Below, one piece after another: positions 1 to 7,376 of a DNA stretch of 64,000 nt. A program made the position numbers and the translations under genes. The stretch is from Shimia sp. SK013. GTDB lineage: Bacteria; Pseudomonadota; Alphaproteobacteria; Rhodobacterales; Rhodobacteraceae. The stretch's first letter is position 1; the number at the start of each line of letters is the position of its first letter. The notes below the pieces were generated by a model. The model ran no database searches and was not told the origin of the DNA. It worked only from the letters and a program-made list of their open reading frames with translations. The DNA lies in NCBI RefSeq assembly GCF_001292625.1, contig NZ_LAJH01000006.1:19981-83980 (forward strand). The letters run 5' to 3'.

Positions 1-65
1 ACTTGCTTTTGTTGCCCTGCATGGTGTTTTCTGCCGGAAAGAAAACGAGATTTGAGGGTGATATT

Positions 66-833
66 ATGCAAGGTTGGACTATTTTCGCGCATTCGGTGCG
101 CTTGGTGGCGCGAAATTGGCGGGAGGCGCTGAAGATCTTCTTGGTGCCAAGCTTGATTGCTGCGGTCATCGTCGGGATCGCTCTGACGTCTAGCGGGTTC
201 TCTTATTCGATGGTGACGAGCGAAAGCACGTCATCGGCTGAGTTCGCTTCCGGGACGACGATTGCTGCGATTTTACTCGGCTATCTTGCAGTCTTGATCA
301 TCGCCTTTTGGTGCGTTGTGACTTGGCATCGGTTTGTTCTTCTTGAGGAATACCCCCAAAGCTGGATTCCTCCCTTTCGGTTTGATCGTATCCTGTCCTA
401 CTTCGGGCATGGTTTGCTGCTGGGTTTGGTTGCAATTGCATTGATGATCCCGATTGCAGCGATCATCGCGTTGATGGCGAGCATGGGTCTTGAAGGATTG
501 GCCGTAGTCATCGCCATTCCGGTGTATATTTTCGTTATCGTCGTTATGTATCGCCTTGTCCCCATTTTGCCAGCTGCCGCGATTGGCAAACCGCTGAAAC
601 TTAGAGAAAGCTTTGACGCAACAAAGGGTGCGGCGGGCGCGATCCTGTTGCTTCTGGTCATCAGCTTTATTGTTAATTTTCTGGCACAGTTCGTTGCTGG
701 CCTGATTGGCAGTTTGGTGCCAGCAATCGGAGTGGTGGCGCTGTTCCTTGCGAGCCTATTCTTGTCGATGGTCAATATCTCCGTCCTGACCACCTTTTAT
801 GGCCTGTACATCGAAGGTCGTCCCATCGACTGA
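66..833 (+). CDS. Polytopic inner-membrane protein of unknown function
   Basis: A 255-residue protein with about six hydrophobic segments, including residues near 25-45, 75-100, 120-145 and 150-170, and two close to the C-terminus. The N-terminus is amphipathic and charged before the first membrane segment. I start it at the ATG at 66, which follows a purine-rich GAGGGTGAT; the frame is open further upstream but without a recognisable ribosome site. I see no catalytic motif. The layout recalls small membrane-domain proteins of the glycerophosphodiesterase membrane-domain type, but that is a guess from hydropathy. It lies 38 bases before ilvA on the same strand and may be co-transcribed with it. 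Confidence 0.75.
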   Translation: MQGWTIFAHSVRLVARNWREALKIFLVPSLIAAVIVGIALTSSGFSYSMVTSESTSSAEFASGTTIAAILLGYLAVLIIAFWCVVTWHRFVLLEEYPQSWIPPFRFDRILSYFGHGLLLGLVAIALMIPIAAIIALMASMGLEGLAVVIAIPVYIFVIVVMYRLVPILPAAAIGKPLKLRESFDATKGAAGAILLLLVISFIVNFLAQFVAGLIGSLVPAIGVVALFLASLFLSMVNISVLTTFYGLYIEGRPID

Positions 834-871
834 CCCTTGCCACCGACACGCACTTCGGTATGTGATCGGGC

Positions 872-2110
872 ATGTCTGATTTTAAATCCAGTGCCCGGTC
901 CGCCGTTGCCGCCATGCGCGAGGTGTTTCCCGCGACGCCGCTGCAACTGAATGCCCATCTGTCGCAGCGCTTTGGGGCGGATGTCTGGCTTAAACGCGAG
1001 GATTTGACGCCGGTGCGGTCCTACAAATTGCGCGGCGCGTTTAACGCGATGCGCAAGAAGCGGGCCGAAGCGCCGGATCAGCGTATTTTTGTTTGCGCAA
1101 GTGCGGGCAATCACGCGCAGGGCGTGGCATTTATGTGCCAGCATTTTGATGTGCAGGGTGTGATCTTTATGCCGGTGACAACGCCGCAGCAAAAGATTTT
1201 CAAGACGCAGGTTTTTGGCGGTGACAACGTCGAAATCCGCCTTGTTGGGGACTATTTCGACGACACGCTGGCCGCCGCCAAAGTTTATTGCACAGAAGCC
1301 GGTGCGGTTTTTTTGTCACCGTTTGACGACGAGGAGGTGATCGAAGGGCAGGCGGCTGTGGCTGTCGAAGTCGAGGATCAATTGGGCCGTGTGCCGGATC
1401 ACATCATTCTGCCAGTGGGTGGCGGCGGGCTGAGTTCCGGTGTGCGTAGTTATTTTGGTGAGGCCACGCGATACACGTTTGTGGAACCGTCCGGTGCCGC
1501 CAGCCTTGCCGCCGCCGTTGAGGCGGGACATCCGGTCACGCTCAATCAGATTGACGGGTTTGTGGATGGCGCCGCTGTGGCGCGCATTGGCGATCTGACC
1601 TTTGCGCGGTTGGCGGACGTTTCAGGCGACGATGTGATTGCCGCCTCGGAAGACCGCATTTGCGCCACGATGATGGAGATGCTGAACGTCGAAGGCATCG
1701 TGTTGGAACCAGCCGGCGCCTTGGCCGTTGACGCGCTTGGCGATGTGGCTGATCAGATCCGTGGCAAGACCGTGGTCTGCGTTGTTTCGGGCGGGAATTT
1801 TGATTTTGAGCGGCTGCCCGAGGTGAAAGAGCGGGCGCAACGGTTTTCCGGCGTGAAGAAGTATTTCATACTGCGTATGCCGCAGAGACCGGGCGCGTTG
1901 CGGGATTTTCTTGAAACTTTGGGGCCTGAAGACGATATCGCGCGCTTTGAGTACCTTAAGAAATCTGCGCGCAATTTCGGGTCGGTGCTGATCGGAATTG
2001 AAACGGCGCACGCCGAAAATTTCGAAGCGCTGTTTGAGCGCATCGAACAGGCCGGAATGACGTTTACCGACATCACCAACGATGAAACGCTGGGTGAGTT
2101 TGTGCTTTAG
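872..2110 (+). CDS. ilvA: Threonine ammonia-lyase (threonine dehydratase)
   Basis: PLP-dependent enzyme that deaminates threonine to 2-oxobutanoate, the first step of isoleucine synthesis, in the cytoplasm. At 412 residues it is the short form. The PLP lysine lies in SYKLRGAFN (Lys52), followed by a SAGNHAQG substrate loop and the VGGGGLSSG phosphate-binding loop. Residues from about 325 form an ACT-like regulatory tail (FILRMPQRPGALRDF...), which suggests feedback control; a biosynthetic rather than a catabolic role is therefore likely. The stop codon overlaps the 3' end of the convergent Hpt gene by four bases. Confidence 0.93.
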   Translation: MSDFKSSARSAVAAMREVFPATPLQLNAHLSQRFGADVWLKREDLTPVRSYKLRGAFNAMRKKRAEAPDQRIFVCASAGNHAQGVAFMCQHFDVQGVIFMPVTTPQQKIFKTQVFGGDNVEIRLVGDYFDDTLAAAKVYCTEAGAVFLSPFDDEEVIEGQAAVAVEVEDQLGRVPDHIILPVGGGGLSSGVRSYFGEATRYTFVEPSGAASLAAAVEAGHPVTLNQIDGFVDGAAVARIGDLTFARLADVSGDDVIAASEDRICATMMEMLNVEGIVLEPAGALAVDALGDVADQIRGKTVVCVVSGGNFDFERLPEVKERAQRFSGVKKYFILRMPQRPGALRDFLETLGPEDDIARFEYLKKSARNFGSVLIGIETAHAENFEALFERIEQAGMTFTDITNDETLGEFVL

Positions 2111-2430
2111 GCTGCGGCCAGCTTTTGCTCAAACGCCACTTTGCTGTCGGCAAAGGCATTGAGGATCGCTGAAAGATCGACCGTTGCTGCCTTGCCGGCG
2201 GCAGAGGCAGCTTCGCCCGCTTGGCACAGTTGAGAAAATGTCTCAAACCCGAGATTAAGTGCACTGCCTTTCAGGAAGTGCAAATCCGCCTCAAGTGTTG
2301 ACAGCTCGGGCGCTGCGCGCAGGCGCGCGATGGCTTCTTCCACCTCATCGAGGAAAAGCTCGACAACTTCGTCAAAATCTTCAACTCCGATTTCGTCTCG
2401 CAGCTCTTGCACCCGGTCCCAATCGATCAT
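2107..2430 (-). CDS. Hpt (histidine phosphotransfer) domain protein
   Basis: A 107-residue single-domain histidine phosphotransfer protein, a shuttle between a hybrid histidine kinase and a response regulator. The phospho-accepting histidine is His51 in HFLKGSALNLG, which matches the family motif HxLKGSxxxxG; the flanking sequence is helical, as in a four-helix bundle. A strong AAGGAG ribosome site sits six bases before the ATG. It is divergent from the REC-PP2C gene at 2592 across a 161-base spacer, so the two may share a signalling pathway; that link is inferred from position only. No cognate hybrid kinase is present in the window. Confidence 0.88.
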   Translation of the reverse strand: MIDWDRVQELRDEIGVEDFDEVVELFLDEVEEAIARLRAAPELSTLEADLHFLKGSALNLGFETFSQLCQAGEAASAAGKAATVDLSAILNAFADSKVAFEQKLAAA

Positions 2431-2559
2431 GGGTCACTCCTTTTGTCTTTGGTTTGGAGTATCTCAGAAAAGTGTTAACAAAAGCTGGTCGATAAAATTT
2501 TTACTAAACATTGCTTTTTGTTGACGCTCCATTAAGTGAATGGACCCTAGAGTTTGTTA

Positions 2560-2575
2560 AGATTCCCAAGAATCT
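2560..2575 (+). promoter_or_regulatory. Short perfect hairpin ahead of the REC-PP2C gene
   Basis: AGATTC and GAATCT form a perfect six-base stem with a CCAA loop. It ends one base before the GAAGG ribosome site of the gene starting at 2592, so in RNA it would stack against the translation initiation region. Whether it regulates anything is unknown. Confidence 0.4.
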
Positions 2576-2591
2576 GAAGGATTAGCCGAAC

Positions 2592-3857
2592 GTGTTGAAC
2601 ACCAAAATGCAAACTGCAGAATTTGCGCCTAATACCGGTGTGATTCGTCGCGTTCTTGTCGTGGACGATAGCCGGGTCCAGCGTCGCATTCTGAGTGTTT
2701 CGCTTAAACGCGAAGGATATGAGGTGATCGAGGCCGCTTCAGGCCAGGATGCGCTTGAGATTTGTCGCGAAGATTTGCCTGACCTAATCTTGTCGGATTG
2801 GATGATGCCGGGGATGTCCGGTCTGGAATTTTGTCGTGAGCTGCGTGCCCTGCCGCAGGACGCTTATTGCTATTTCATCCTTCTGACCTCCAAAAGTGAA
2901 AAAGGTGAGGTTGCGCAGGGGTTTGATGCAGGTGCGGACGATTTTCTGACCAAGCCGGTCAATGGCTATGAGTTGCGCGCGCGGATCAGTGCGGGTGAGC
3001 GAATTTTGCGGATGCAACACGAACTGACCAACAAGAACCGCGTGATCGGCGACACATTGGATGAGCTGCAGCGCCTGTATGATTCGTTGGATGCAGACCT
3101 TTTGGCCGCAAAGAAACTGCAGCAATCGTTGGTGCCGGATCGGTTTCGTGATTTTGGTCCGGCTGCCGTGTCGCTGCTTTTGCAATCTTCGGGTCATGTC
3201 GGTGGCGATCTTGTGGGGTACTATCGCATTTCCGATACGCGCGTCGGGTTGTATTCCATCGACGTCTCCGGCCACGGTATCAGCTCTGCGTTGATCACTG
3301 CGCGGTTGGCGGGGTATTTGTCATCCTCGTCTCCTGAGCAGAACGTCGCGATGCAGGTTTATCCGGATGGGTCACATGAACATCTGGAACCAAAAGAAGT
3401 TGTGGCGCGCCTGAACGAGATCATTCTCGACGAGATGGAGACCGAGCATTATTTCACCATGCTGCTGGCGGACGTCGACCTTGAGACTGGCAAAATTGTT
3501 ATGGCGCAAGCCGGACACCCGCATCCGCTTATTCAGCGCGCCGATGGCACCATTGAGCAGGACGGGCCCGGTGGTTTGCCGGTTGGCCTGATCCCGGGCG
3601 CGGAGTTTTCGCAGTTTGAATTGGCACTGCACCCAGGTGATCGACTGTTTATGATGTCGGATGGCGTGACCGAATGCCCCGACACTGCAAACGGCATGCT
3701 GGGCGAAGACGGTTTTGAAAAGATGGTGCAGGGCCTCAAAGGTCACGCGCTTGACGAAACCCTGCAGGCGATCGTCTGGCAGTTGGATTCGTTTAAGGGC
3801 GGTCAGGGATTTCCGGATGACATCTCTGGCATCCTATTTGAATATCGCGGCGCCTAA
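2592..3857 (+). CDS. Response regulator with PP2C/SpoIIE serine phosphatase output domain
   Basis: A 421-residue two-domain signalling protein. Residues about 20-140 are a receiver domain with acidic residues in VLVVDDSR, phospho-acceptor Asp69 (LILSDWMMPGM) and the KP switch motif (FLTKPVNG). A helical linker (about 140-190) leads to a PPM/SpoIIE-type phosphatase domain with metal-binding acids in GGDLVGYY, SIDVSGHG and MMSDGVTE. Such proteins dephosphorylate anti-sigma-factor antagonists in partner-switching systems; domain order and length resemble RbaY of Rhodobacter capsulatus, which affects gene transfer agent production. The STAS and anti-sigma partners are not nearby. GTG at 2592 has a GAAGGA site upstream; ATG at 2607 is an alternative start. 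Confidence 0.88.
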   Translation: MLNTKMQTAEFAPNTGVIRRVLVVDDSRVQRRILSVSLKREGYEVIEAASGQDALEICREDLPDLILSDWMMPGMSGLEFCRELRALPQDAYCYFILLTSKSEKGEVAQGFDAGADDFLTKPVNGYELRARISAGERILRMQHELTNKNRVIGDTLDELQRLYDSLDADLLAAKKLQQSLVPDRFRDFGPAAVSLLLQSSGHVGGDLVGYYRISDTRVGLYSIDVSGHGISSALITARLAGYLSSSSPEQNVAMQVYPDGSHEHLEPKEVVARLNEIILDEMETEHYFTMLLADVDLETGKIVMAQAGHPHPLIQRADGTIEQDGPGGLPVGLIPGAEFSQFELALHPGDRLFMMSDGVTECPDTANGMLGEDGFEKMVQGLKGHALDETLQAIVWQLDSFKGGQGFPDDISGILFEYRGA

Positions 3858-4291
3858 GTCAGAAATGTTCTGACAAAATGCCGGTCACCGGAATTGGCCA
3901 GTGCTTTTGTGGCGACCTCAATCGGCATCCAGACCGCCGTGTGATCTGCTTCGGGTGGTGGTCCCAAACGTCGCGCTGGGCGAGCGGCGTAGATGGTGCA
4001 AAGCTTCTCGGCCCATTTGTCGTACTCCGGCATATATGTGAACCGGCGAAACGCCCCTAAACGACGCGGCGCACCCATGGAATATCCAGTTTCCTCATAG
4101 ACTTCGCGATGAAGCGCCGACACCGGCGATTCGCCTGCATCGATTCCGCCGCCGGGCAGTTGAAACTCGTCATGCGGCGCGCCTTGGTAGGTCACCAGCA
4201 TGTCCGACCCACGCAACAAGATTGCATAGGCGCCGGGTCGCAGCACATACCGTCGACCGACCTCTGGCGGTTTGCCAAAACGTGGTATCAT
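3854..4291 (-). CDS. NUDIX hydrolase
   Basis: A 145-residue nudix-fold pyrophosphohydrolase. The nudix box is GGGIDAGESPVSALHREVYEETGY, written here in two parts: GGGIDAGESPVSALH then REVYEETGY. It fits Gx5Ex7REUxEExGU with all catalytic glutamates present. The substrate cannot be inferred; nothing outside the box points to nucleotide sugars, ADP-ribose or CoA. It converges on the REC-PP2C gene with a four-base overlap and is divergent from hslO, sharing the 78-base spacer that holds the hslO promoter. Confidence 0.87.
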   Translation of the reverse strand: MIPRFGKPPEVGRRYVLRPGAYAILLRGSDMLVTYQGAPHDEFQLPGGGIDAGESPVSALHREVYEETGYSMGAPRRLGAFRRFTYMPEYDKWAEKLCTIYAARPARRLGPPPEADHTAVWMPIEVATKALANSGDRHFVRTFLT

Positions 4292-4319
4292 TGGTGAAAC
4301 CCCTTTTTGTGGCCCTTGC

Positions 4320-4331
4320 TGGCCCTATATA
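4320..4331 (+). promoter_or_regulatory. Candidate heat-shock -10 element of hslO
   Basis: TGGCCCTATATA is identical over 12 bases to the element upstream of dnaK (40641-40652, minus strand). Its position gives a transcript start near 4338, about 32 bases before the hslO ATG, with AAGGA at 4359-4363. The -35 region is T-rich but poor by sigma-70 standards, which fits a different sigma factor such as RpoH. Assignment is by inference. Confidence 0.5.
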
Positions 4332-4369
4332 GTCGCGGTATGGCAAGCGAAGGCCGATAAGGAAACCCC

Positions 4370-5374
4370 ATGAAACCCGCAAACACTATCGCCTGGGACG
4401 ACACAGTTCTGCCGTTCCAATTGGACAAATCTGACATTCGCGGCCGCGTGGCGCGTCTTGACGGCGTGCTGTCGGGCGTTCTGAAGCAGCATGCGTATCC
4501 GGAAACGGTTGAGGCGTTGGTGGCCGAAATGGCCCTGCTGACCGCGTTGATCGGGCAGACCATCAGCTTGCGTTGGAAGCTGTCGCTTCAGGTGCAGACC
4601 AATGGTCCTGTGCGCATGATTGCCACGGATTATTTTGCTCCCACCGCTGAAGGTGAGCCAGCGCGCATCCGCGCTTATGCCAGCTTTGATGAGGAGCGTC
4701 TGACCGATGGCGCGCCGTTTGATCAGCTTGGCAAAGGCTATTTTGCGGTGCTGATCGACCAAGGCGAAGGCACCAAACCCTACCAGGGCATCTCTGCTCT
4801 GACGGGTGGTTCGCTGCAGGCCTCGGCGGAGGCGTATTTCGCGCAGTCCGAACAGCTGGCGACGCGGTTCTCTCTCAAGTTCGGCAAGTCGATTGAACCC
4901 GGTGTGGGTGAACATTGGCGCGCCGGCGGCGTCATGCTGCAACACATGCCTAAAGCCAGCCCGCATGTTTCGGGCGAAGGCGGCAGCGGCGAAGAAGGTC
5001 TGTTGTTGGCTGAAGATGTGTTGAACGAAGATGAGGCCGAGAACTGGAACCGTGCCAACATTTTGTTGGATACGGTTGAAGAGCTGGAAATGATCGGCCC
5101 CTCGGTGCCGCCGACCGACCTGTTGGTGCGTCTGTTCCACGAAGAGCAGCCGCGTGTTTACGATGCACAGGCTGTGAAGTTTGGCTGTACCTGTTCCGAG
5201 GAGCGTGTACGTCAATCGCTGTCGATCTATTCGGCGAAGGACATCAAAACGATGACCACAGACGATGGCCGCGTGACCGCCGACTGCCAGTTCTGCGGCA
5301 CACATTATGTCCTTGATCCGACCACGGTCGGGTTTGAGGCCAAGACATCTGATGGAGACGCCGCGGGTGTCTGA
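4370..5374 (+). CDS. hslO: Hsp33 redox-regulated holdase chaperone
   Basis: A cytosolic chaperone of 334 residues, activated by oxidation together with heat. The C-terminal redox switch is complete: Cys273 and Cys275 (GCTCSEER) and Cys306 and Cys309 (CQFCGTHY) make the CxC/CxxC zinc site. The Hsp33 N-terminal domain fills residues 10-250. An AAGGA site lies six bases before the ATG, and a 12-base promoter element shared with dnaK lies upstream. Its 3' end overlaps the next nudix gene, which begins a chain of overlapping genes running to cca. Confidence 0.95.
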   Translation: MKPANTIAWDDTVLPFQLDKSDIRGRVARLDGVLSGVLKQHAYPETVEALVAEMALLTALIGQTISLRWKLSLQVQTNGPVRMIATDYFAPTAEGEPARIRAYASFDEERLTDGAPFDQLGKGYFAVLIDQGEGTKPYQGISALTGGSLQASAEAYFAQSEQLATRFSLKFGKSIEPGVGEHWRAGGVMLQHMPKASPHVSGEGGSGEEGLLLAEDVLNEDEAENWNRANILLDTVEELEMIGPSVPPTDLLVRLFHEEQPRVYDAQAVKFGCTCSEERVRQSLSIYSAKDIKTMTTDDGRVTADCQFCGTHYVLDPTTVGFEAKTSDGDAAGV

Positions 5375-5966
5375 CCCCACAGTCTCCCTGAGGGCTGCGC
5401 TGTCCCTAGATAGCGCAGCCTCTTCCGATTTTGATCTTAATCCGGACGTTGTTTTGCCCAAGGGTCGCAAGCTGCGCCCCGCAGGCGTGCTGGTGCCGAT
5501 TGAGATGCGCGGCGACGTTCCGCATGTGATCCTGACCAAGCGCGCCAGCCACCTAAAGCATCACCCCGGCCAGATCGCTTTTCCCGGCGGTAAGCAGGAT
5601 GAAAGTGATGCGGATGTGATTGCCGCGGCCCTGCGTGAAGCACACGAAGAGATCGGCCTGCCGACCGGCCATGTGGATGTGATTGGCACTTTGCCCACAC
5701 ATGAAACCGTGACCAGTTTTACCATCACACCTGTTTTGGGCCTCGTTAGAGACGCATTTGACGTGAAACCCGAACCTGGCGAGGTCGAAGAAGTGTTCCG
5801 TGTGCCACTTGCACACGTGACGGACCCGCAGCGCTTTTCAGTGCAATCGCGCCGCTGGCAGGGACATCGCCGTCACTACTTTACCGTTCCCTTCGGCCCC
5901 TATTACATATGGGGGGCAACAGCGCGCATCCTGCGGGGGCTGGCGGAACGAATGGACAGGATATGA
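5352..5966 (+). CDS. NUDIX CoA pyrophosphatase-like protein
   Basis: A 204-residue nudix hydrolase of the NudL/YeaB (CoA diphosphatase) subgroup. The subgroup signature LTKRASHLKHHPGQIAFPGG runs directly into the nudix box (GGKQDESDADVIAAALREA, then HEEIGL). I prefer the ATG at 5352 (METPRVSD) to the upstream ATG at 5307, because the latter would extend the overlap with hslO from 23 to 68 bases. The stop overlaps the cca start in an ATGA arrangement, so translation is probably coupled. The CoA activity is inferred from family. Confidence 0.85.
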   Translation: METPRVSDPTVSLRAALSLDSAASSDFDLNPDVVLPKGRKLRPAGVLVPIEMRGDVPHVILTKRASHLKHHPGQIAFPGGKQDESDADVIAAALREAHEEIGLPTGHVDVIGTLPTHETVTSFTITPVLGLVRDAFDVKPEPGEVEEVFRVPLAHVTDPQRFSVQSRRWQGHRRHYFTVPFGPYYIWGATARILRGLAERMDRI

Positions 5967-7123
5967 AAGTCACCGGCGACTGGTTGACCGATCCAGCCAC
6001 GCAAAAAGTCTGTGCGGCCTTGACCGATGCGGGGTTTGACGCGCTGTTTGTCGGTGGTTGTGTGCGCAATGCGCTGCTGGATGCGCCGGTGAATGACATC
6101 GACATATCCACCAACGCGTTGCCGGAACAAGTTATGGACCTGGCCAAGGCGGCCGGTCTGAACGCGGTTCCGACAGGCATCGAGCACGGCACAATCACAG
6201 TTGTGTCGCACCATATTCCACATGAAATCACCACCTTTCGCCGGGACGTGGAAACCGATGGTCGCCGCGCGGTGGTGGCGTTTTCCGACAGCGCCGAAGA
6301 TGATGCCCGTCGTCGGGATTTCACAATGAACGCGCTTTATGCGGCGCCTGATGGCACGGTTGTTGATCCGCTGGGCGGGATGGTGGACCTGAAGGCGCGT
6401 CGGTTGCGGTTTATTGATGATGCTCAAGACCGCATTCGCGAAGATTACCTCCGCATCCTGCGGTATTTCCGGTTTCACGCAATCTATGGCGACCCCAATG
6501 CAGGTATGGATTCGGATGCGTTGGCGGCGATTGCCGCAAACATTGATGGGCTTGCAGCCTTGTCGCGCGAACGGGTTGGGACCGAGATCAAGAAACTGCT
6601 TGCCGCGCCCGATCCGGCGCCGGCGGTGGCCGCGATGCGGTCTACCGGCGTGCTGACAGCGACCTTGCACGGCACCGATGACAAAGCGCTCGCGCCGCTT
6701 GTGCATCTTGAAGGGGTTTTTGGCATCGCGCCTGAACCAATCCGTCGTCTCACCAGTCTGGGTGGCGTTGGACTTACCGAAGCCCTGCGGCTGTCCAAAC
6801 GCGATTCGCGCATGTTGGCGGATCTGCGGGACGGGGTGGAGAACACGATGGGCCCTGCCGAATTGGGATATCGGTTGGGCATGGACGCCGGCCTGTCGGT
6901 GATGCTCTTGCGGTCCGCGATGATGGAGCTGCCGATGGATCCGACCGCGCCAGTCGAGGTCAAACGCGGTGCTGTGGCGGAGTTTCCGATCCGGCCCGCC
7001 GATCTGATGCCCGATCATTCCGGCCCCGCGCTGGGCGCGGCACTCAAGGCGTTGGAGCAGCGTTGGGTCGACAGCGGTCTGACGATGGGGAAAGCGGATT
7101 TGTTGGCCACTTTGGACGGCTGA
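5963..7123 (+). CDS. cca: CCA tRNA nucleotidyltransferase / poly(A) polymerase-family enzyme
   Basis: A 386-residue class II nucleotidyltransferase that adds or repairs the CCA end of tRNA. The head domain has the G-G motif FVGGCVRNALLD followed by catalytic Asp45 and Asp47 (NDIDIST). Further motifs are RRDFTMNAL and the ATP/CTP-selecting region around EDYLRILRYFRF. The ATG at 5963 overlaps the nudix stop by four bases; an upstream in-frame start at 5909 would add 18 unsupported residues. The order hslO-nudix-cca is common in Rhodobacteraceae. There is no HD domain, and strict CCA versus poly(A) activity cannot be decided here. Confidence 0.92.
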   Translation: MKVTGDWLTDPATQKVCAALTDAGFDALFVGGCVRNALLDAPVNDIDISTNALPEQVMDLAKAAGLNAVPTGIEHGTITVVSHHIPHEITTFRRDVETDGRRAVVAFSDSAEDDARRRDFTMNALYAAPDGTVVDPLGGMVDLKARRLRFIDDAQDRIREDYLRILRYFRFHAIYGDPNAGMDSDALAAIAANIDGLAALSRERVGTEIKKLLAAPDPAPAVAAMRSTGVLTATLHGTDDKALAPLVHLEGVFGIAPEPIRRLTSLGGVGLTEALRLSKRDSRMLADLRDGVENTMGPAELGYRLGMDAGLSVMLLRSAMMELPMDPTAPVEVKRGAVAEFPIRPADLMPDHSGPALGAALKALEQRWVDSGLTMGKADLLATLDG

Positions 7124-7216
7124 GGCAGACCTATGTCGACACGTGCCTTATCAGGCGGCGTTTCTTGCGGTTTCAAAGGTATGGGAACTGTCACCGCGCA
7201 TTCACGGCCGCACCGA

Positions 7217-7245
7217 TTGACAGCGTGCGGACCATGCGGCAATCT
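7217..7245 (+). promoter_or_regulatory. Possible sigma-70 promoter before the ABC exporter
   Basis: A consensus -35 TTGACA (7217-7222) is followed after 17 bases by a weak -10 CAATCT. It lies within an inverted repeat, CCGCAC 7208-7213 and GTGCGG 7225-7230. The -10 is poor, so the call is tentative. Confidence 0.3.
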
Positions 7246-7275
7246 GGCCGAACCTGAAATGAAGGAGGGTGCAAG

Positions 7276-7302
7276 ATGTATCGCGGAATCTGGTTGTCAT
7301 AA
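7276..7302 (+). other. Eight-codon open frame with near-consensus ribosome site
   Basis: ATG at 7276 opens an eight-codon frame (MYRGIWLS, stop TAA at 7300). It is preceded at seven bases by AAGGAGG (7262-7268), the strongest Shine-Dalgarno match in this part of the window. The following exporter gene, whose start is 75 bases further on, has almost none. It could be a leader peptide or chance. Confidence 0.35.
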
Positions 7303-7376
7303 GCACAAGCTGACCGCATTCGCGTGGCCGGCGGCTGCGCTTTCACATTTTGTCCTGTCTTTCTTTGGGTTTCCCC

